Shown here: in pieces, positions 7,653 through 18,300 of the stretch
Layout of the letters: each line of letters begins with the position of its first letter
How positions within the stretch are numbered: the stretch's first letter is position 1
Source: Candidatus Omnitrophota bacterium
GTDB taxonomy: Bacteria; Omnitrophota; Gorgyraeia; Tantalellales; Tantalellaceae
Direction: 5' to 3'
NCBI GenBank assembly: GCA_015231405.1
Contig: JADGBR010000018.1
Location: forward strand, 1 to 62,495
DNA: 62,495 nt
The notes under the pieces: generated by a model
Database searches by the model: none
Told to the model about the DNA's origin: nothing
The model's input: only the letters and a program-made list of their open reading frames with translations
Translations under genes and position numbers: made by a program

Positions 7653-10600
7653 CGGATATCTCGATAAAAAACCCTGTTTTCGCCTGGATGCTGATGCTTG
7701 GGATACTAGTATTCGGCTGGATGGGGTTCACGGGCCTCGGCGTCAGCCAGCTCCCGGACGTCGATTTTAACGTCGTCACCGTATCGATAACCTGGGAAGG
7801 CGCGGCTCCCGAAGTCATTGAGACCCAGGTTACCGACGTCATCGAAGACGCCATAATGAGCGTCGAAGGCATCAAAGAGGTCACTTCCGAATCAAGGCAG
7901 GGACAAAGCCGGATATCCATAGAGCTGGACCTCGAACGCGACATCGACGTATCGCTCCAGGAAGTCCAGACAAAGATAGCCCAGGCCCAGCGGAACCTCC
8001 CCATGGACATCGACCCGCCGATCGTCAGTAAATCCAACCCCGAAGACCAGCCCATAATGTGGGTCGCCTTCTCCGGCGACAGGCCTCTAGTCGAAATGAA
8101 CCGTTACGTTAACGATACCTTAAAAGACATCATAACGACCGTCCCCGGCGTGGGAAACATATTTCTCGGCGGGTATGTAGCTCCTAATCTCAGGATCTGG
8201 CTCGACGCGGATAAAATGCGTGAAAAGGAACTGTCGGTCGAGGATATCATCGCCGCCGTAGGCAGTCAGCACGCCGACCTCCCGGCCGGGTATATCGACA
8301 ACGGCCCGAAGGAGACCAATGTCCGTGTCTACGGCGAGGCCTCCACCCCGGAAGAATTCGCCGATATCGTCATACCCTCCCGCATCCGCGGCGGGCCCAT
8401 ATGGACGCCTTTAAAAATAGGCGACGTCGGAACTGTGGAGGACGGCCTCGCCGATATACGCCGGATCTCGCGAAGTCTCGGCAAAACGGCGATCGGGATG
8501 GGAATAGTTAAACAGAGAGGCACTAACGCCGTCAAGGTGGCCTCCGCGGTCAAAGCCAGGATCAAAGAGGTCGAGAAAAGACTGCCGGCGGGGACGGAGC
8601 TCAAAGTGGTCTTTGACACGACCGGGTTCATTGAAGATTCCGTGGGCGAGCTGAAATTCAACCTCCTCCTCGCGGTACTCCTGACGTCGATCGTCTGTTT
8701 CTTCTTTCTCGGGTCGTGGAGCGCGACGCTTAACGTGCTTCTAGCCATACCTACCTCTCTCATGGGCGCTTTCATAGTGCTGTATTTCTTCGGATTCACT
8801 ATCAACACTTTCACGATGCTCGGGCTGTCCCTCGTGATCGGAATAGTCGTGGACGACGCCATTATGGTCCTTGAGAATATATCCCGGTACCAGGAAAAAG
8901 GGCTCGACCGCGTGAACGCGGCTTTGACAGGGGCCAGGGAGATAACCTTCGCCGCGATGGCGGCCTCCGTCGCGATCCTCGCGATCTTCGTGCCGGTCGT
9001 TTTCATGCGGGGGGTCGTCGGTAAATTCTTTTACCAGTTCGGCATAACCATATCGGTAGCGGTGATGTTCTCGCTGCTTGAAGCGCTGACGATCGCGCCT
9101 ATGAGATGCTCCCAGTTCCTCTCGGTCGGGCACTCTTCGCTCATCGGCAGGCTCGTCGATAAGATGATGCGAGGCTTATCGTCGGGCTACCGTTCGAGCC
9201 TAGTTTTTTTCCTACGTTTCCGCGTAGCGGTGCTCATCTTATCTCTGGCCTTTTTTGCGGGGTCGATATATCTCGCCAATGTACTTAAAAAAGAGTTCGT
9301 CCCTTCCCAGGACCAGAGCCGTTTCCGCATGACCGTGACGCTCCCCTTAGGATCGTCGATCGAGAAAACCGACCAGGCGTTCAGGAAAATAGAGGCTTTC
9401 ATGGCCTCGCGGCCCGAGGTACTGAACACTTTCTGCGCCATAGGCGGTTTTTCCGGCGGGCAGGTCAACCAGGGCAGTATGTTCATCACAATGAAACCGA
9501 AAAAAGAGCGCCCTCTGGTCGACGGCCGGCCCGAAACCCAGGCGGAGTTCATGGATATCGTCAGGAAAGCCTGTAAGGAGATCCCCGAGATACAGCGCGC
9601 GGCCATACAGGATCTATCTCTCACGGGTTTCTCCGCCCAGCGCGGCTTCCCCGTCGAATTCACCATACGCGGCCCGGACTGGGCTAAACTCGGGGAACTC
9701 AGCCATTTAATGATGGAACGCATGAAAGAGACCGGCCTCATGACCGACATAGACACGGATTACCGCCCGGGCATGCCGGAGCTTCAGGTATTCCCCGACA
9801 GGATCAAAGCCTCGAAGCACGGCGTCAGCGTACTCTCCGTAGCCAACACTATTAACGCTACCGTCGGCGGGGTGCGCATCGGCAAGTACACCAGTAACGG
9901 TAAAAGGTACGATATCCGCGTCAGGCTCGCCGAAAAAGACCGCTCCGGCCCCACCGACATTTCGAAGATGTGGGTCCGCAACGGGTTCGGCGAGATCGTG
10001 CCGCTCGGAGATGTCATAACAGTAAAAGAAGAGCTGTCTCTCTTCTCCATAACCCGCAAGAACCGTGAACGCGCGATAGGCATCACCGCTAACCCGGCCA
10101 AGGGCTATTCACAGGATGAAGCGCTGTCCGCGGTAACTAAGATCGCGAAGGAGGCCTTGCCGTCAGGTTACCACATATTCTTTTCCGGAGGGTCCGAGGC
10201 TTTCCAGGAATCTTTCGATGGCCTGAAATTCGCTCTCGTCCTCGGAATATTCGTCGCCTACATGGTCCTGGCGACCCAGTTCAACAGCTTCGTCCACCCC
10301 TTCACGGTGCTTCTCGCTCTGCCTTTCAGCATCTCGGGGGCTTTTATCGCCCTATACATTAGCGGTAACACGATAAACCTTTACAGCATGATAGGGCTCA
10401 TACTGCTTATGGGGATAGTTAAAAAGAACTCGATCCTCCTCGTCGATTTCACTAATGAGAGGAGACGCCAGGGCCTTGGCGTCCGTGAAGCGCTCCTCGA
10501 TGCCTGCCCTATCCGCTTAAGACCGATACTCATGACATCCATAGCCATGATCGCTTCCGCGCTGCCCATGGCACTCGCCATAGGCCCCGGCGCCGAAGCC

Positions 10601-10747
10601 ATGGTCCCCATGGCGGTCTCTATAGTGGGCGGAGTAGCGCTCTCGACGCTCCTCACTCTTTTTGTCGTGCCCTGTGCCTATGAAGTTTTCTCAAAGCTTG
10701 AACGCGGTAAGTATGTTAAAGCTGCAGATACGCGGGATCCGATTTAA
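7643..10747 (+). CDS. RND-family efflux transporter (AcrB/MMPL-like inner membrane pump)
   Basis: 1034 residues, the full length of hydrophobe/amphiphile RND pumps. Transmembrane segment 1 lies at about residues 12-31, a large periplasmic porter domain follows, and TM4 carries the proton-relay pair Asp404-Asp405 (GIVVDDAIMVLEN). The second half repeats this layout, with GLILLMGIVKKNSIL in TM10. It would drive proton-coupled export through the TolC channel encoded upstream. No membrane fusion (adaptor) protein gene is present in the pair. Translation was probably once coupled to the tolC stop; the methyltransferase insertion now separates them. A weak promoter-like pair (TTGCCC and TATACT, 19 bases apart) precedes it near 7574-7604. 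Confidence 0.95.
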   Translation: MTLSDISIKNPVFAWMLMLGILVFGWMGFTGLGVSQLPDVDFNVVTVSITWEGAAPEVIETQVTDVIEDAIMSVEGIKEVTSESRQGQSRISIELDLERDIDVSLQEVQTKIAQAQRNLPMDIDPPIVSKSNPEDQPIMWVAFSGDRPLVEMNRYVNDTLKDIITTVPGVGNIFLGGYVAPNLRIWLDADKMREKELSVEDIIAAVGSQHADLPAGYIDNGPKETNVRVYGEASTPEEFADIVIPSRIRGGPIWTPLKIGDVGTVEDGLADIRRISRSLGKTAIGMGIVKQRGTNAVKVASAVKARIKEVEKRLPAGTELKVVFDTTGFIEDSVGELKFNLLLAVLLTSIVCFFFLGSWSATLNVLLAIPTSLMGAFIVLYFFGFTINTFTMLGLSLVIGIVVDDAIMVLENISRYQEKGLDRVNAALTGAREITFAAMAASVAILAIFVPVVFMRGVVGKFFYQFGITISVAVMFSLLEALTIAPMRCSQFLSVGHSSLIGRLVDKMMRGLSSGYRSSLVFFLRFRVAVLILSLAFFAGSIYLANVLKKEFVPSQDQSRFRMTVTLPLGSSIEKTDQAFRKIEAFMASRPEVLNTFCAIGGFSGGQVNQGSMFITMKPKKERPLVDGRPETQAEFMDIVRKACKEIPEIQRAAIQDLSLTGFSAQRGFPVEFTIRGPDWAKLGELSHLMMERMKETGLMTDIDTDYRPGMPELQVFPDRIKASKHGVSVLSVANTINATVGGVRIGKYTSNGKRYDIRVRLAEKDRSGPTDISKMWVRNGFGEIVPLGDVITVKEELSLFSITRKNRERAIGITANPAKGYSQDEALSAVTKIAKEALPSGYHIFFSGGSEAFQESFDGLKFALVLGIFVAYMVLATQFNSFVHPFTVLLALPFSISGAFIALYISGNTINLYSMIGLILLMGIVKKNSILLVDFTNERRRQGLGVREALLDACPIRLRPILMTSIAMIASALPMALAIGPGAEAMVPMAVSIVGGVALSTLLTLFVVPCAYEVFSKLERGKYVKAADTRDPI

Positions 10748-10826
10748 TTTCCTCTCTTCGATCCCTCTAGGAACTCTGAAAGAATGCTGAGTATTTCTGG
10801 CTCGGCGTTGATGAGACTGAATTGCG

Positions 10827-11654
10827 CTACCCTTTGACCCTGCGATAAAGGAACGCCGCCGTGAAGAAAACGAAATTGACCATCACTATCACCGCTCCCG
10901 ACGGGAGGTCGAGGACGTACGAGATGAAGATACCCAGGATGACCGAAGACACCGCGAATACGCCGGCAAGGGCGATCGTCGAGCGGAAACTTTTTACCAC
11001 TTGAAGCGCCGATATGCCGGGCAATATGATAAGGCTGGATACCAGCATGGTGCCGGCTATCTTTATTCCCAGAACCACTGTGAACGAGGTCAAAAGCACA
11101 AGTATCCTGTTCACCATCCGTACCTTTATCCCTGAAACCCGCGCGTATTCCTCGTCGAACGTGATGGCGAAAAGATCGTGATAAAACAGAACGACGACGA
11201 GGGCCACCGTAACCGAGATGAGGGCCGTCATCCATACCTCGCTATCGCTCACGGAAAGGATATTGCCGAAAAGATAGCTGAAAAGGTCGACGTTGAACCC
11301 CCCGGCGGTGCTCGCTATAATGACGCCAAGGGCTATCCCGAAAGACGACACAAGCCCTATGGCCGCGTCGCCGTAAACCCTGGTCTTTTCGTTCAGTTCG
11401 AGGATGACCAGCGACGCGAGCCCAACGAGCGGTATCGAAAGGGCCATCGGCTGTGCGTGAAAAAGGAGGGCGAGCGCGACCGTCGCGAAACTCACATGCG
11501 CCAGCCCGTCGCCTATCATCGAGAACCTTTTCAGGACGAGGAATATCCCGAGGAACGAACACCCAAGCGCCATGAAACACCCGGCTATTACAGCCCGCTG
11601 TATGAAAGCGTAGCTTAGCGCCTCGGTTATTTGGTTCAATATGTCCATTGCCAT
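10827..11654 (-). CDS. Metal ABC transporter permease (ZnuB/MntB family)
   Basis: 275 residues with eight or nine hydrophobic segments and the ABC-3 family pattern: GCSFLGIFLVLKRFSMIGDGLAH near residues 31-53 and GIKIAGTMLVSSLIILPG near residues 200-217. It forms the membrane channel of a zinc or manganese importer with the ATPase and binding protein encoded upstream in the same direction. It is the last gene of the minus-strand chain. A 134-base gap with an inverted GGACGT-type repeat separates it from the ATPase gene, unlike the overlaps elsewhere in the chain. Metal specificity cannot be decided from sequence alone. Confidence 0.92.
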   Translation of the reverse strand: MAMDILNQITEALSYAFIQRAVIAGCFMALGCSFLGIFLVLKRFSMIGDGLAHVSFATVALALLFHAQPMALSIPLVGLASLVILELNEKTRVYGDAAIGLVSSFGIALGVIIASTAGGFNVDLFSYLFGNILSVSDSEVWMTALISVTVALVVVLFYHDLFAITFDEEYARVSGIKVRMVNRILVLLTSFTVVLGIKIAGTMLVSSLIILPGISALQVVKSFRSTIALAGVFAVSSVILGIFISYVLDLPSGAVIVMVNFVFFTAAFLYRRVKG

Positions 11655-11666
11655 TTTTACCTGTTC

Positions 11667-11756
11667 CGTAGGACGTAAGGCGTGGGACGTAGGACGTGAA
11701 TACTACTTAGCTATCTCCTAAAACGCCCCACATCCTACGTCCCGCGTCCTACGTTA
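11667..11756. repeat. Inverted repeat built of GTAGGACGT units
   Basis: The left arm (11667-11700) and right arm (11724-11756) are imperfect reverse complements made of repeated GTAGGACGT and GTGGGACGT units. Transcribed, they could fold into a long hairpin of about 30 pairs. It lies inside the metal-importer operon between the ATPase and permease genes. A related inverted repeat is at 39841-39892 and a relic at 891-920. Confidence 0.75.
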
Positions 11757-11788
11757 TTATATCTTCAATTCCCCATTCAGCGACACTA

Positions 11789-12529
11789 CTAATGCCTATG
11801 GCAAATTATATGCTGCCCCGCTCCAAAATGCCTGGTCATAGTTTCCGAACCGCAGAATTCGCCGAAAGAGCCGTAAAATATGACCTTGCCGTCCAGGTAA
11901 AGAAGTTTTCCCGCGTATTCGCCGATAGTCGCGGCGTCATGCGAGACGAGAAGGACCGTGACGCCCTTTTCCCTGTTCAGATCCCGTACAGTTTTATAAA
12001 AAGTCTCGCGCGAAGAAGGGTCGAGGGCCGCGGTCGGCTCGTCGAGGATGAGCACTTCCGGCGAATGGACAAGCGACCGCGCGAGAAGCACCCTCTGCTG
12101 CTCGCCGCCGGAGAGCTTCCCTATCGGCCGCCCGGCAAGCTCGGCAATGCCGAGCATCTCCATGGCTTCCATGGCCCGAGAGTGATCAGAGGCGAAAAGG
12201 CGCTTAGGGAACTTCTTGCAGCAATACGCCCCCGAAGCCACTATCTCGCGTGCGACTGCCGGAAATCTGGGATCGTAAAACGACATCTTCTGCGGAAGAT
12301 ACCCGACATGCCTATTATGCGTGAATTCCGAAAAAGCTTTGCCGTTAAAAAAGACCTTGCCGGTGAACGGCACGAGGCCCAACAGTGCCTTTATGAGCGT
12401 CGTTTTCCCCGAGCCGTTCGGCCCGACTATGCCGATATAATCCCCGGCCTCCGCGGCGAAAGTGACGCCGGAAAGGGCCTCGATATCGAGATATTTGACC
12501 GAAAGGTCCTCGACTTCGATCATTCTCAT
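11789..12529 (-). CDS. Metal ABC transporter ATP-binding protein (ZnuC family)
   Basis: 246 residues. Walker A is GPNGSGKTT (36-44), the Q-loop is GYLPQ (76-80), the signature is LSGGEQQR (139-146), Walker B is VLILDEP (159-165), and the switch histidine is in VLLVSHD. It powers the zinc or manganese importer. Its start codon overlaps the last bases of the binding-protein gene (ATGA at 12526-12529), so the two are translationally coupled. Confidence 0.93.
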   Translation of the reverse strand: MRMIEVEDLSVKYLDIEALSGVTFAAEAGDYIGIVGPNGSGKTTLIKALLGLVPFTGKVFFNGKAFSEFTHNRHVGYLPQKMSFYDPRFPAVAREIVASGAYCCKKFPKRLFASDHSRAMEAMEMLGIAELAGRPIGKLSGGEQQRVLLARSLVHSPEVLILDEPTAALDPSSRETFYKTVRDLNREKGVTVLLVSHDAATIGEYAGKLLYLDGKVIFYGSFGEFCGSETMTRHFGAGQHIICHRH

Positions 12530-13443
12530 TTATACCCCAGCGCGCTTTTCAGTTTTTCCATGTTCCGCTCCATTATGTCAAAAAACGTGACGCCTTGCTC
12601 AAGCTCGTTCTTAGTCACGTTATGGCCGGCCGAGAGGAGTTCTATCTTCGCTCCGGTTTCCCCGGCGATAGAACGAGCCATCTTTGGGTCAAGCAATTCC
12701 TCGAAAAATACGTATTTCGCGCCCGTAGCCCTTATTTTATCAATGATCCCGGCGATAGCTTTAGGAGTCGGTTCAGCGTCCGGCGAAAAGCCAGAGTATG
12801 GCGAGACATGATCCAGGCCGTATCTCTTCGCGAAATACCCGAACGCGAAATGCCCGCCGTATATTATGGTCTTATTTTCGCACCGGGCTAACATTTCCCT
12901 GGTACGCCTGTCCAGGTCCATGAGCTTTTCCTTATAGGCTCGGGCGTTCCCGGTGTACATATCTTTTCCGGCGGGATCTTTTGCCAACATGGCTTTCGCG
13001 ATATTATCGGCCATTTTGGAGGCGTTATCCGGGTCCAGCCAGATATGCGGGTCCAGACCGCCGGCACGCCCCCCGAGAGCACCCGCCCCAAGCGCGGACA
13101 TAAATTCTATCCCAACGCTGGTATCGACCACCGAGATATTTGTATTTGTCAGCCCCTTAATGATATCCTCAGCCCATGGCTCCATATGACGGCTTGTGTA
13201 GACGAACATATCCGCCTTATTAACCCTGACCATATCCCTGGGACTCGGATCGAACGCGTGAGCCTCGACGCCTGGAGGGAGTAAAAGCGAGACGTTGACC
13301 CTCGCGCCGCCTACGGCTTTCGCGATATCGTATACCGGAAAGATCGTAGCGACGATCTCGACCTTCTCCCCCGCGGCGAAAGAGCTTCCCGCCGCGGGAA
13401 CCAAAGCGGCGATCATAAACACTTTTTTCAGTATTTTTCTCAT
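12526..13443 (-). CDS. Metal ABC transporter periplasmic binding protein (ZnuA/cluster A-I)
   Basis: 305 residues with a signal peptide (residues 1-24, cleavage probably after SFAA). Metal-binding histidines of the family are visible: His62 in EAHAFDPSP, His133 in DPHIWLDP and His198 in GGHFAFGYFAKRYGL. There is no long His/Asp-rich loop; the region before His133 (ALGAGALGGRAGGL) is glycine-rich instead, unlike enteric ZnuA. It captures Zn2+ or Mn2+ for the permease pair encoded downstream. Its ATG overlaps the stop of the preceding GDYXXLXY gene by four bases. Confidence 0.92.
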   Translation of the reverse strand: MRKILKKVFMIAALVPAAGSSFAAGEKVEIVATIFPVYDIAKAVGGARVNVSLLLPPGVEAHAFDPSPRDMVRVNKADMFVYTSRHMEPWAEDIIKGLTNTNISVVDTSVGIEFMSALGAGALGGRAGGLDPHIWLDPDNASKMADNIAKAMLAKDPAGKDMYTGNARAYKEKLMDLDRRTREMLARCENKTIIYGGHFAFGYFAKRYGLDHVSPYSGFSPDAEPTPKAIAGIIDKIRATGAKYVFFEELLDPKMARSIAGETGAKIELLSAGHNVTKNELEQGVTFFDIMERNMEKLKSALGYK

Positions 13444-14003
13444 ACCGTTTTTTTCGCGCCTTCTAGAATTTCCTCTATCCTTTCGCCGCCGATGTACAAA
13501 CCCTCAACAACAGCCTCGCCGTCCAATACGCGGACTTTCACGTAAACGTCACTTTTACCGGAAACGATGTTTTCCCTATAGGCTTTTTCAGCAAGCGGCG
13601 CTTTACTTTCTTCCATGTAGTATCGATTTATGCCAAGATCCATGAAAACATGTTCCCCGGCCAGATAAGCGACTCTGGCGGTTATATACTCCGCGCCATC
13701 AGGCGCCCGGACAGATACGCGAGCTATCCGCGCGAATCCACCGGCATCCTTTTCGAGAACGCCGTAAATTTTATTCCCGAGCCTGAGCTCTATCCCTTCA
13801 GGTCTCGGCGCTTTCTCTTCTTCCACGCTCAAAGTCACGTATCTCCCGCGAAACGCGTCGAAAGGGTCTACCGGAGCCCCCCGGAAAAGGAAAACCGCTC
13901 CGTTCTTGAGGATAGACTCCCGGTGGAAGATCATCGAGAGAGGCACCGACGCCTGCGCGATAATAAGGCATATAAATAGTCCCAAGGTCAGTTCTTTTCG
14001 CAT
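13440..14003 (-). CDS. GDYXXLXY domain protein
   Basis: 187 residues with a single N-terminal membrane anchor or uncleaved signal (LTLGLFICLIIAQASVPLSMI). The hallmark region is APVDPFDAFRGRYVTLSVEEE near residues 45-65, where FRGRY replaces the family's more usual FRGDY. The biochemical role of this family is unknown, but its genes typically sit next to DUF2157 membrane protein genes, as here. The start overlaps the DUF2157 gene end by 16 bases and the stop overlaps the ZnuA start. Confidence 0.8.
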   Translation of the reverse strand: MRKELTLGLFICLIIAQASVPLSMIFHRESILKNGAVFLFRGAPVDPFDAFRGRYVTLSVEEEKAPRPEGIELRLGNKIYGVLEKDAGGFARIARVSVRAPDGAEYITARVAYLAGEHVFMDLGINRYYMEESKAPLAEKAYRENIVSGKSDVYVKVRVLDGEAVVEGLYIGGERIEEILEGAKKTV

Positions 14004-15343
14004 AACAGAGATCCCTTCCGCCTGATGATAACCAGATTCGCCGCTAGAAAACCGATACCGATAATTATGAACGCGATCCCTTTAACGGCCATGCCTATTT
14101 GACTGTCAAAGAACCTCGCCAGGATAAGCGCCGCCAGCATGAACATCCCTGTATTGATCACCCTGAGGTCAAAAGACTTCATCCCGACAACTATACGCCC
14201 CACACTTACGCACAGTAGGAACAGATTGAATAAAACCATTGCGAGGGAAGCGGCCAATATACCGAGAATATACCCCAGGACGGCAGTGATAGAAAGAGCG
14301 CCGAAAAACGCTCTCATCGTTTCCCGCCTCCGGACGCTCTCAAAGAAAAAAAACAGCGCCATCCCGATAAAAGAGGCCGTAAGGATATGATCGGGTACAG
14401 CTTGAAAAGTAAAAGCTCCGGGGAGCTCGTTCGCATACTTCCCTGTCAAAGATTCCCACGGTTCCCGGAAACTGAGGACGAACATAGCGATAAAAACCCC
14501 GATCCCTCCAAAGAACCGGAAAGGTTTCTGCCAAAGAGCCGTGCTCCCTCCGAATTCGCGCGTCCCTATGAGATATACAAGCGTGATAAGCGCCGGGTAT
14601 ACCACTATCCCTGACCCGTACCATGTACGGCCGAGCGTAAAGCCTGTCCCAATAAAAACGCATAAGGCCATTACAAGCGCCAGAATGGCCGCCCGCACCG
14701 TATACTCCGCCCGGCGCATGGCCCATATTAGATGCGGCACCGCCAAAAGAAGAAGCGGCCAGAAAAGAAAAGCTTTGAAAGGATCGTCCCAGGATCCGCC
14801 GGTCCAGGCGGTCACACCGGCGACATAAATAGCGGCCGGGATCGTTGCTTCCATGAAATAAACAACCGGAAGAATGAGCATCATCCAGGAGAACATGAAT
14901 TCGCCGGTATCCCCCGGGATATTGTACGTCTGACCGATAAGCGCCATTGCCGCGCCTACGGCCAGCGAGAGAAATACTCCGGCACCTTCCCCAAAAGCGT
15001 GCGAATCCGGTCTTTTCAACAGAACCCAAAAACAGACGGACTGCGCCGCGAATAAAAGCGCCATCAAGAGGCCGGCCCGGAAGGGCCTGGACAATTCCTC
15101 CCAGTTGTGCCCGAACAACGAGATGATCCCAAGCCCTATCATAAGCGTCCCGGCAGCCGCGCATAGGATAACGGAGAACCACCGCCTGTCCGGGGTCTTA
15201 ACCTCCCCGTAATAGGCCCGGATATCGTCCGACGCCGCGGGCGAGATCACCCCTTTATCGACCATCCCGGGAAGTTCCGAGTAAAGCCATCTTAAATACT
15301 TTTTGTTCATGCGTGAATAGCCCTTTCTCATAAATACGCGCAT
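13988..15343 (-). CDS. DUF2157 multi-spanning membrane protein
   Basis: Up to 451 residues. A short cytoplasmic N-terminal helical region (LRWLYSELPGMVDKGVISP) and the motif GHNWEELSRPFRAG are typical of DUF2157. About a dozen hydrophobic segments follow. The ATG at 15343 follows the RND stop codon directly (TAGATG); an internal ATG at 15310 (MNKKYL) fits the usual family N-terminus better, so the true start is uncertain. Function is unknown. The partnership with the GDYXXLXY protein downstream is characteristic. Confidence 0.82.
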   Translation of the reverse strand: MRVFMRKGYSRMNKKYLRWLYSELPGMVDKGVISPAASDDIRAYYGEVKTPDRRWFSVILCAAAGTLMIGLGIISLFGHNWEELSRPFRAGLLMALLFAAQSVCFWVLLKRPDSHAFGEGAGVFLSLAVGAAMALIGQTYNIPGDTGEFMFSWMMLILPVVYFMEATIPAAIYVAGVTAWTGGSWDDPFKAFLFWPLLLLAVPHLIWAMRRAEYTVRAAILALVMALCVFIGTGFTLGRTWYGSGIVVYPALITLVYLIGTREFGGSTALWQKPFRFFGGIGVFIAMFVLSFREPWESLTGKYANELPGAFTFQAVPDHILTASFIGMALFFFFESVRRRETMRAFFGALSITAVLGYILGILAASLAMVLFNLFLLCVSVGRIVVGMKSFDLRVINTGMFMLAALILARFFDSQIGMAVKGIAFIIIGIGFLAANLVIIRRKGSLLCEKN

Positions 15344-18300
15344 CTAAACGGCCATTTCAGGATCAACCCGGATCGTCCGCCGGGTAAACTTTTTCGTCCA
15401 GCTCTCGAGGATAACGTAAATGCACGGGATAACGATAAGTGTCAGGACCGTCGAAAATAAGAGACCCCACGAGATAGCGAGCGCCATCGGCACGAGGAAC
15501 GGGTCACTTCCCCCGATGCCGTAGGCGACGGTCACAAGCCCGCCGACCGTAGTGACAGTCGTAAGTATGACGGGACGTATCCGCATCCTGCACGCTTTTA
15601 CGATAGCGGCGCGGGGAGCCCTGCCCTCAGCGCGGAACTTGTTTATAAAATCCACGAGAACGATGGAATCGTTGACAACTATCCCGTTAAGCCCGACGAT
15701 GCCCATGATGGCCATGAAAGAAAAAGGTTGGCTATGCAGGATGAACGCTACCACGACGCCTATAATGCCGAACGGTATGGCAAGCATCACTATGAACGGC
15801 TGGAGGAGCGACTTGAACGTATACGCGAGAATGAGATAAACTATCAGGAACGCGACGAAAAAAGCCTTTAAAAGGCTTTTAAGCGATTCGATGGATTCCT
15901 CCTGCTCGCCGCCGTATTTGACGAAATATCCCCGGTACCGTTTCCCGATATCGCTGAACCGTTTAGCCAGGTCGGCGTTTATTTTGACCGAGGTAACTTT
16001 GTCGGTATCGACGTTGCATGACACCGTGACGACCCGTTTCCCCTCAAGGTGGTGGATAGGCGTCGAGCCGCTCACCCTTTCGATCGTCGAGACCTTGGAT
16101 AGCGGGATCAGCTTACCCTCGCTGTTACTGACTGTGACCTCGCCAAAAACCGATAATTTAGAGGCTTCACTCTTATCGAACCGCACCGTTACATCGGTCT
16201 CTTCCTCGGCCTTGACCGGCTTGATCTTGGTGGCTATCCCTCCGGAGAATACGGCCCTCACCGTCCTGGCTATCTGCCCGACATTCAGGCCCGCGAGCGC
16301 CGCTTTTTTCATGTCTATATCGACCCGGATCTCCTCCTTGCCGGGCTTATTATCCCATGTAACATCGGAAGTGCCGTCTATCGTGTTAAGGTGGTCCATG
16401 TATTCTTTCGCGATCGTGTCAAGGACGTTGAAATGCTCCCCCCTTATCTTCACCTCGACCGGTTTCCCGACAGGCGGCCCGGTCTGGGGTTTATCGAACC
16501 TGAGGTCCGTAAAACCTTTAAGGTCCTTCACCCCGGCCCTGAGATCCTCGATAATGGCTTCAACCTTACGCTTCCTGTCCTGTTCCTGCGTGAGATACAC
16601 GGATATCTGCGCTACGTTACTACCTATACCCGTGAACGGGTCGTTCCTGTCCTCCTGGATCTGGCCGACCGTTGTCACATAAGTATCGAGCTCTTCTTTC
16701 GGGAGTTTAGAAACCAGCTCTTCTATCGGCAGTAGCAGATCCCTCGTCTTTTCGAGCGGCGTTCCTACGGGGGTCTCGGCCCTAATAAAGAAGTAATTGA
16801 TGCCCGAACTCGGGAAGAGCACGAATTTTATCTTGGTCGCGGCCGCGAAAATCGTCAGGATAAAAACTACGACCAGTATGAACGACACCACGTACGGCCT
16901 GTTCATGGCCGACCTCAAAAAGACCGTGTAGCGGAACACCAGCGTCCGGTACCACGGAAGTTCCCTGGTAGACCCTATTGCCCTTCCGTTCTTATTCAGC
17001 TTGATCTTGACAAAATCCGCCAGATGCGACGGCAGTACGATGAACGCCTCGGCGAGGCTGGCGAGAAGGGCCACGATAACGACCATGGGGATATCCCTTA
17101 TGAACTTGCCGATAATACCAGTCATCATTAATAGCGGCAGGAACGACGCCACGGTCGTAAAAACGGCGGCGCAAACCGACCCCAGCACTTCCTCCGTCCC
17201 TTTAACCGCGGCTTCCCTGGGCGGCATTCCTTCCTCCATGTACCTGTACACATTCTCGGCGACGATGATACCGTCATCCACCAGCATCCCCAGAACAATG
17301 ATAAGCCCGAACATGCTTATGAGGTTGATGGTTATGCCCATCTGGCTCATAACGATAAAAGTCACGCAAAACGCTATTGGAATACCCAGAAAAGTGAAGA
17401 ACGCCACCCTCTTCTCAAGAAATATGAGCAGCATGCCCATAACGATGATAACGGATCCCCAGGCGTTCGATGTAAGGACATTAAGCCGGCGTTTAGCGTA
17501 ATAGGAGTAATCGTTGACATACGCTATCTCAAGGCCCCCCGCGCCGCTTTTCTGATATTCATCGCACCGTTTTTTTATATCGCTGACTATGGATATGGCG
17601 TCACCCGACTCTTTTTTAAGTACGACGAGATTAACCGACCTCGTCCCGCGGGTCTTGTTGATCACGTCCTCGTCCTTAAAATCGTCGGCCACGGCGGCGA
17701 TATCGCGGATGGCGAGCCAGTTACCCGAATCGTTCGCCCTAATTATCACGTCGAGGATATCGTCGGCTGAAGCGAACTCCCCGGTCGTACGTATACTGAA
17801 TTCGCTCGTATCGGTACTGATCTTGCCGGCGGGCATGCTGACATTCCGCGACGCTAGGGCCCGCTCGATCTCGTCTATGGACACGTAATATGTCCTCATC
17901 TTTTCAGGGTCGAGAAGTATCTGTATCTCGCGTTCCCGGTATCCTGACTTCCTTACCCTGGCCACTCCACGGATCTCTTCAAGGACATCCTCGAGAGTAT
18001 CGGCGTGGGCGCGCAGGCTCGCCTCCGGCATGGCCCCCGAAAGCGATACCTCGATGATCGGGTACTGCTTACTCGTGATCTCGACCACTTCCGGGTCTTC
18101 CACGTCATCGGGTAGGCCCGACACTTTATCCACGGCGTTCTGTATGTCCCTTATGACCTTCTGCTTATTATCCTCGTCAGGCTCTATCTTGACGTATATG
18201 CTCGATATGTTAGCCGCGGACGTGGAAGAGATCTCCTTGATGCCGTCCACTTCTCTCAGCTCTTTTTCGATGGGCGTCGTGATCAGCTTTTCCACGTCGG

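Noticed and set aside
11792-12811. Plus-strand open frame of 339 codons
   Set aside because: It is antisense to the ABC ATPase and ZnuA genes, which have complete motifs; this is a long shadow in G+C-rich DNA.
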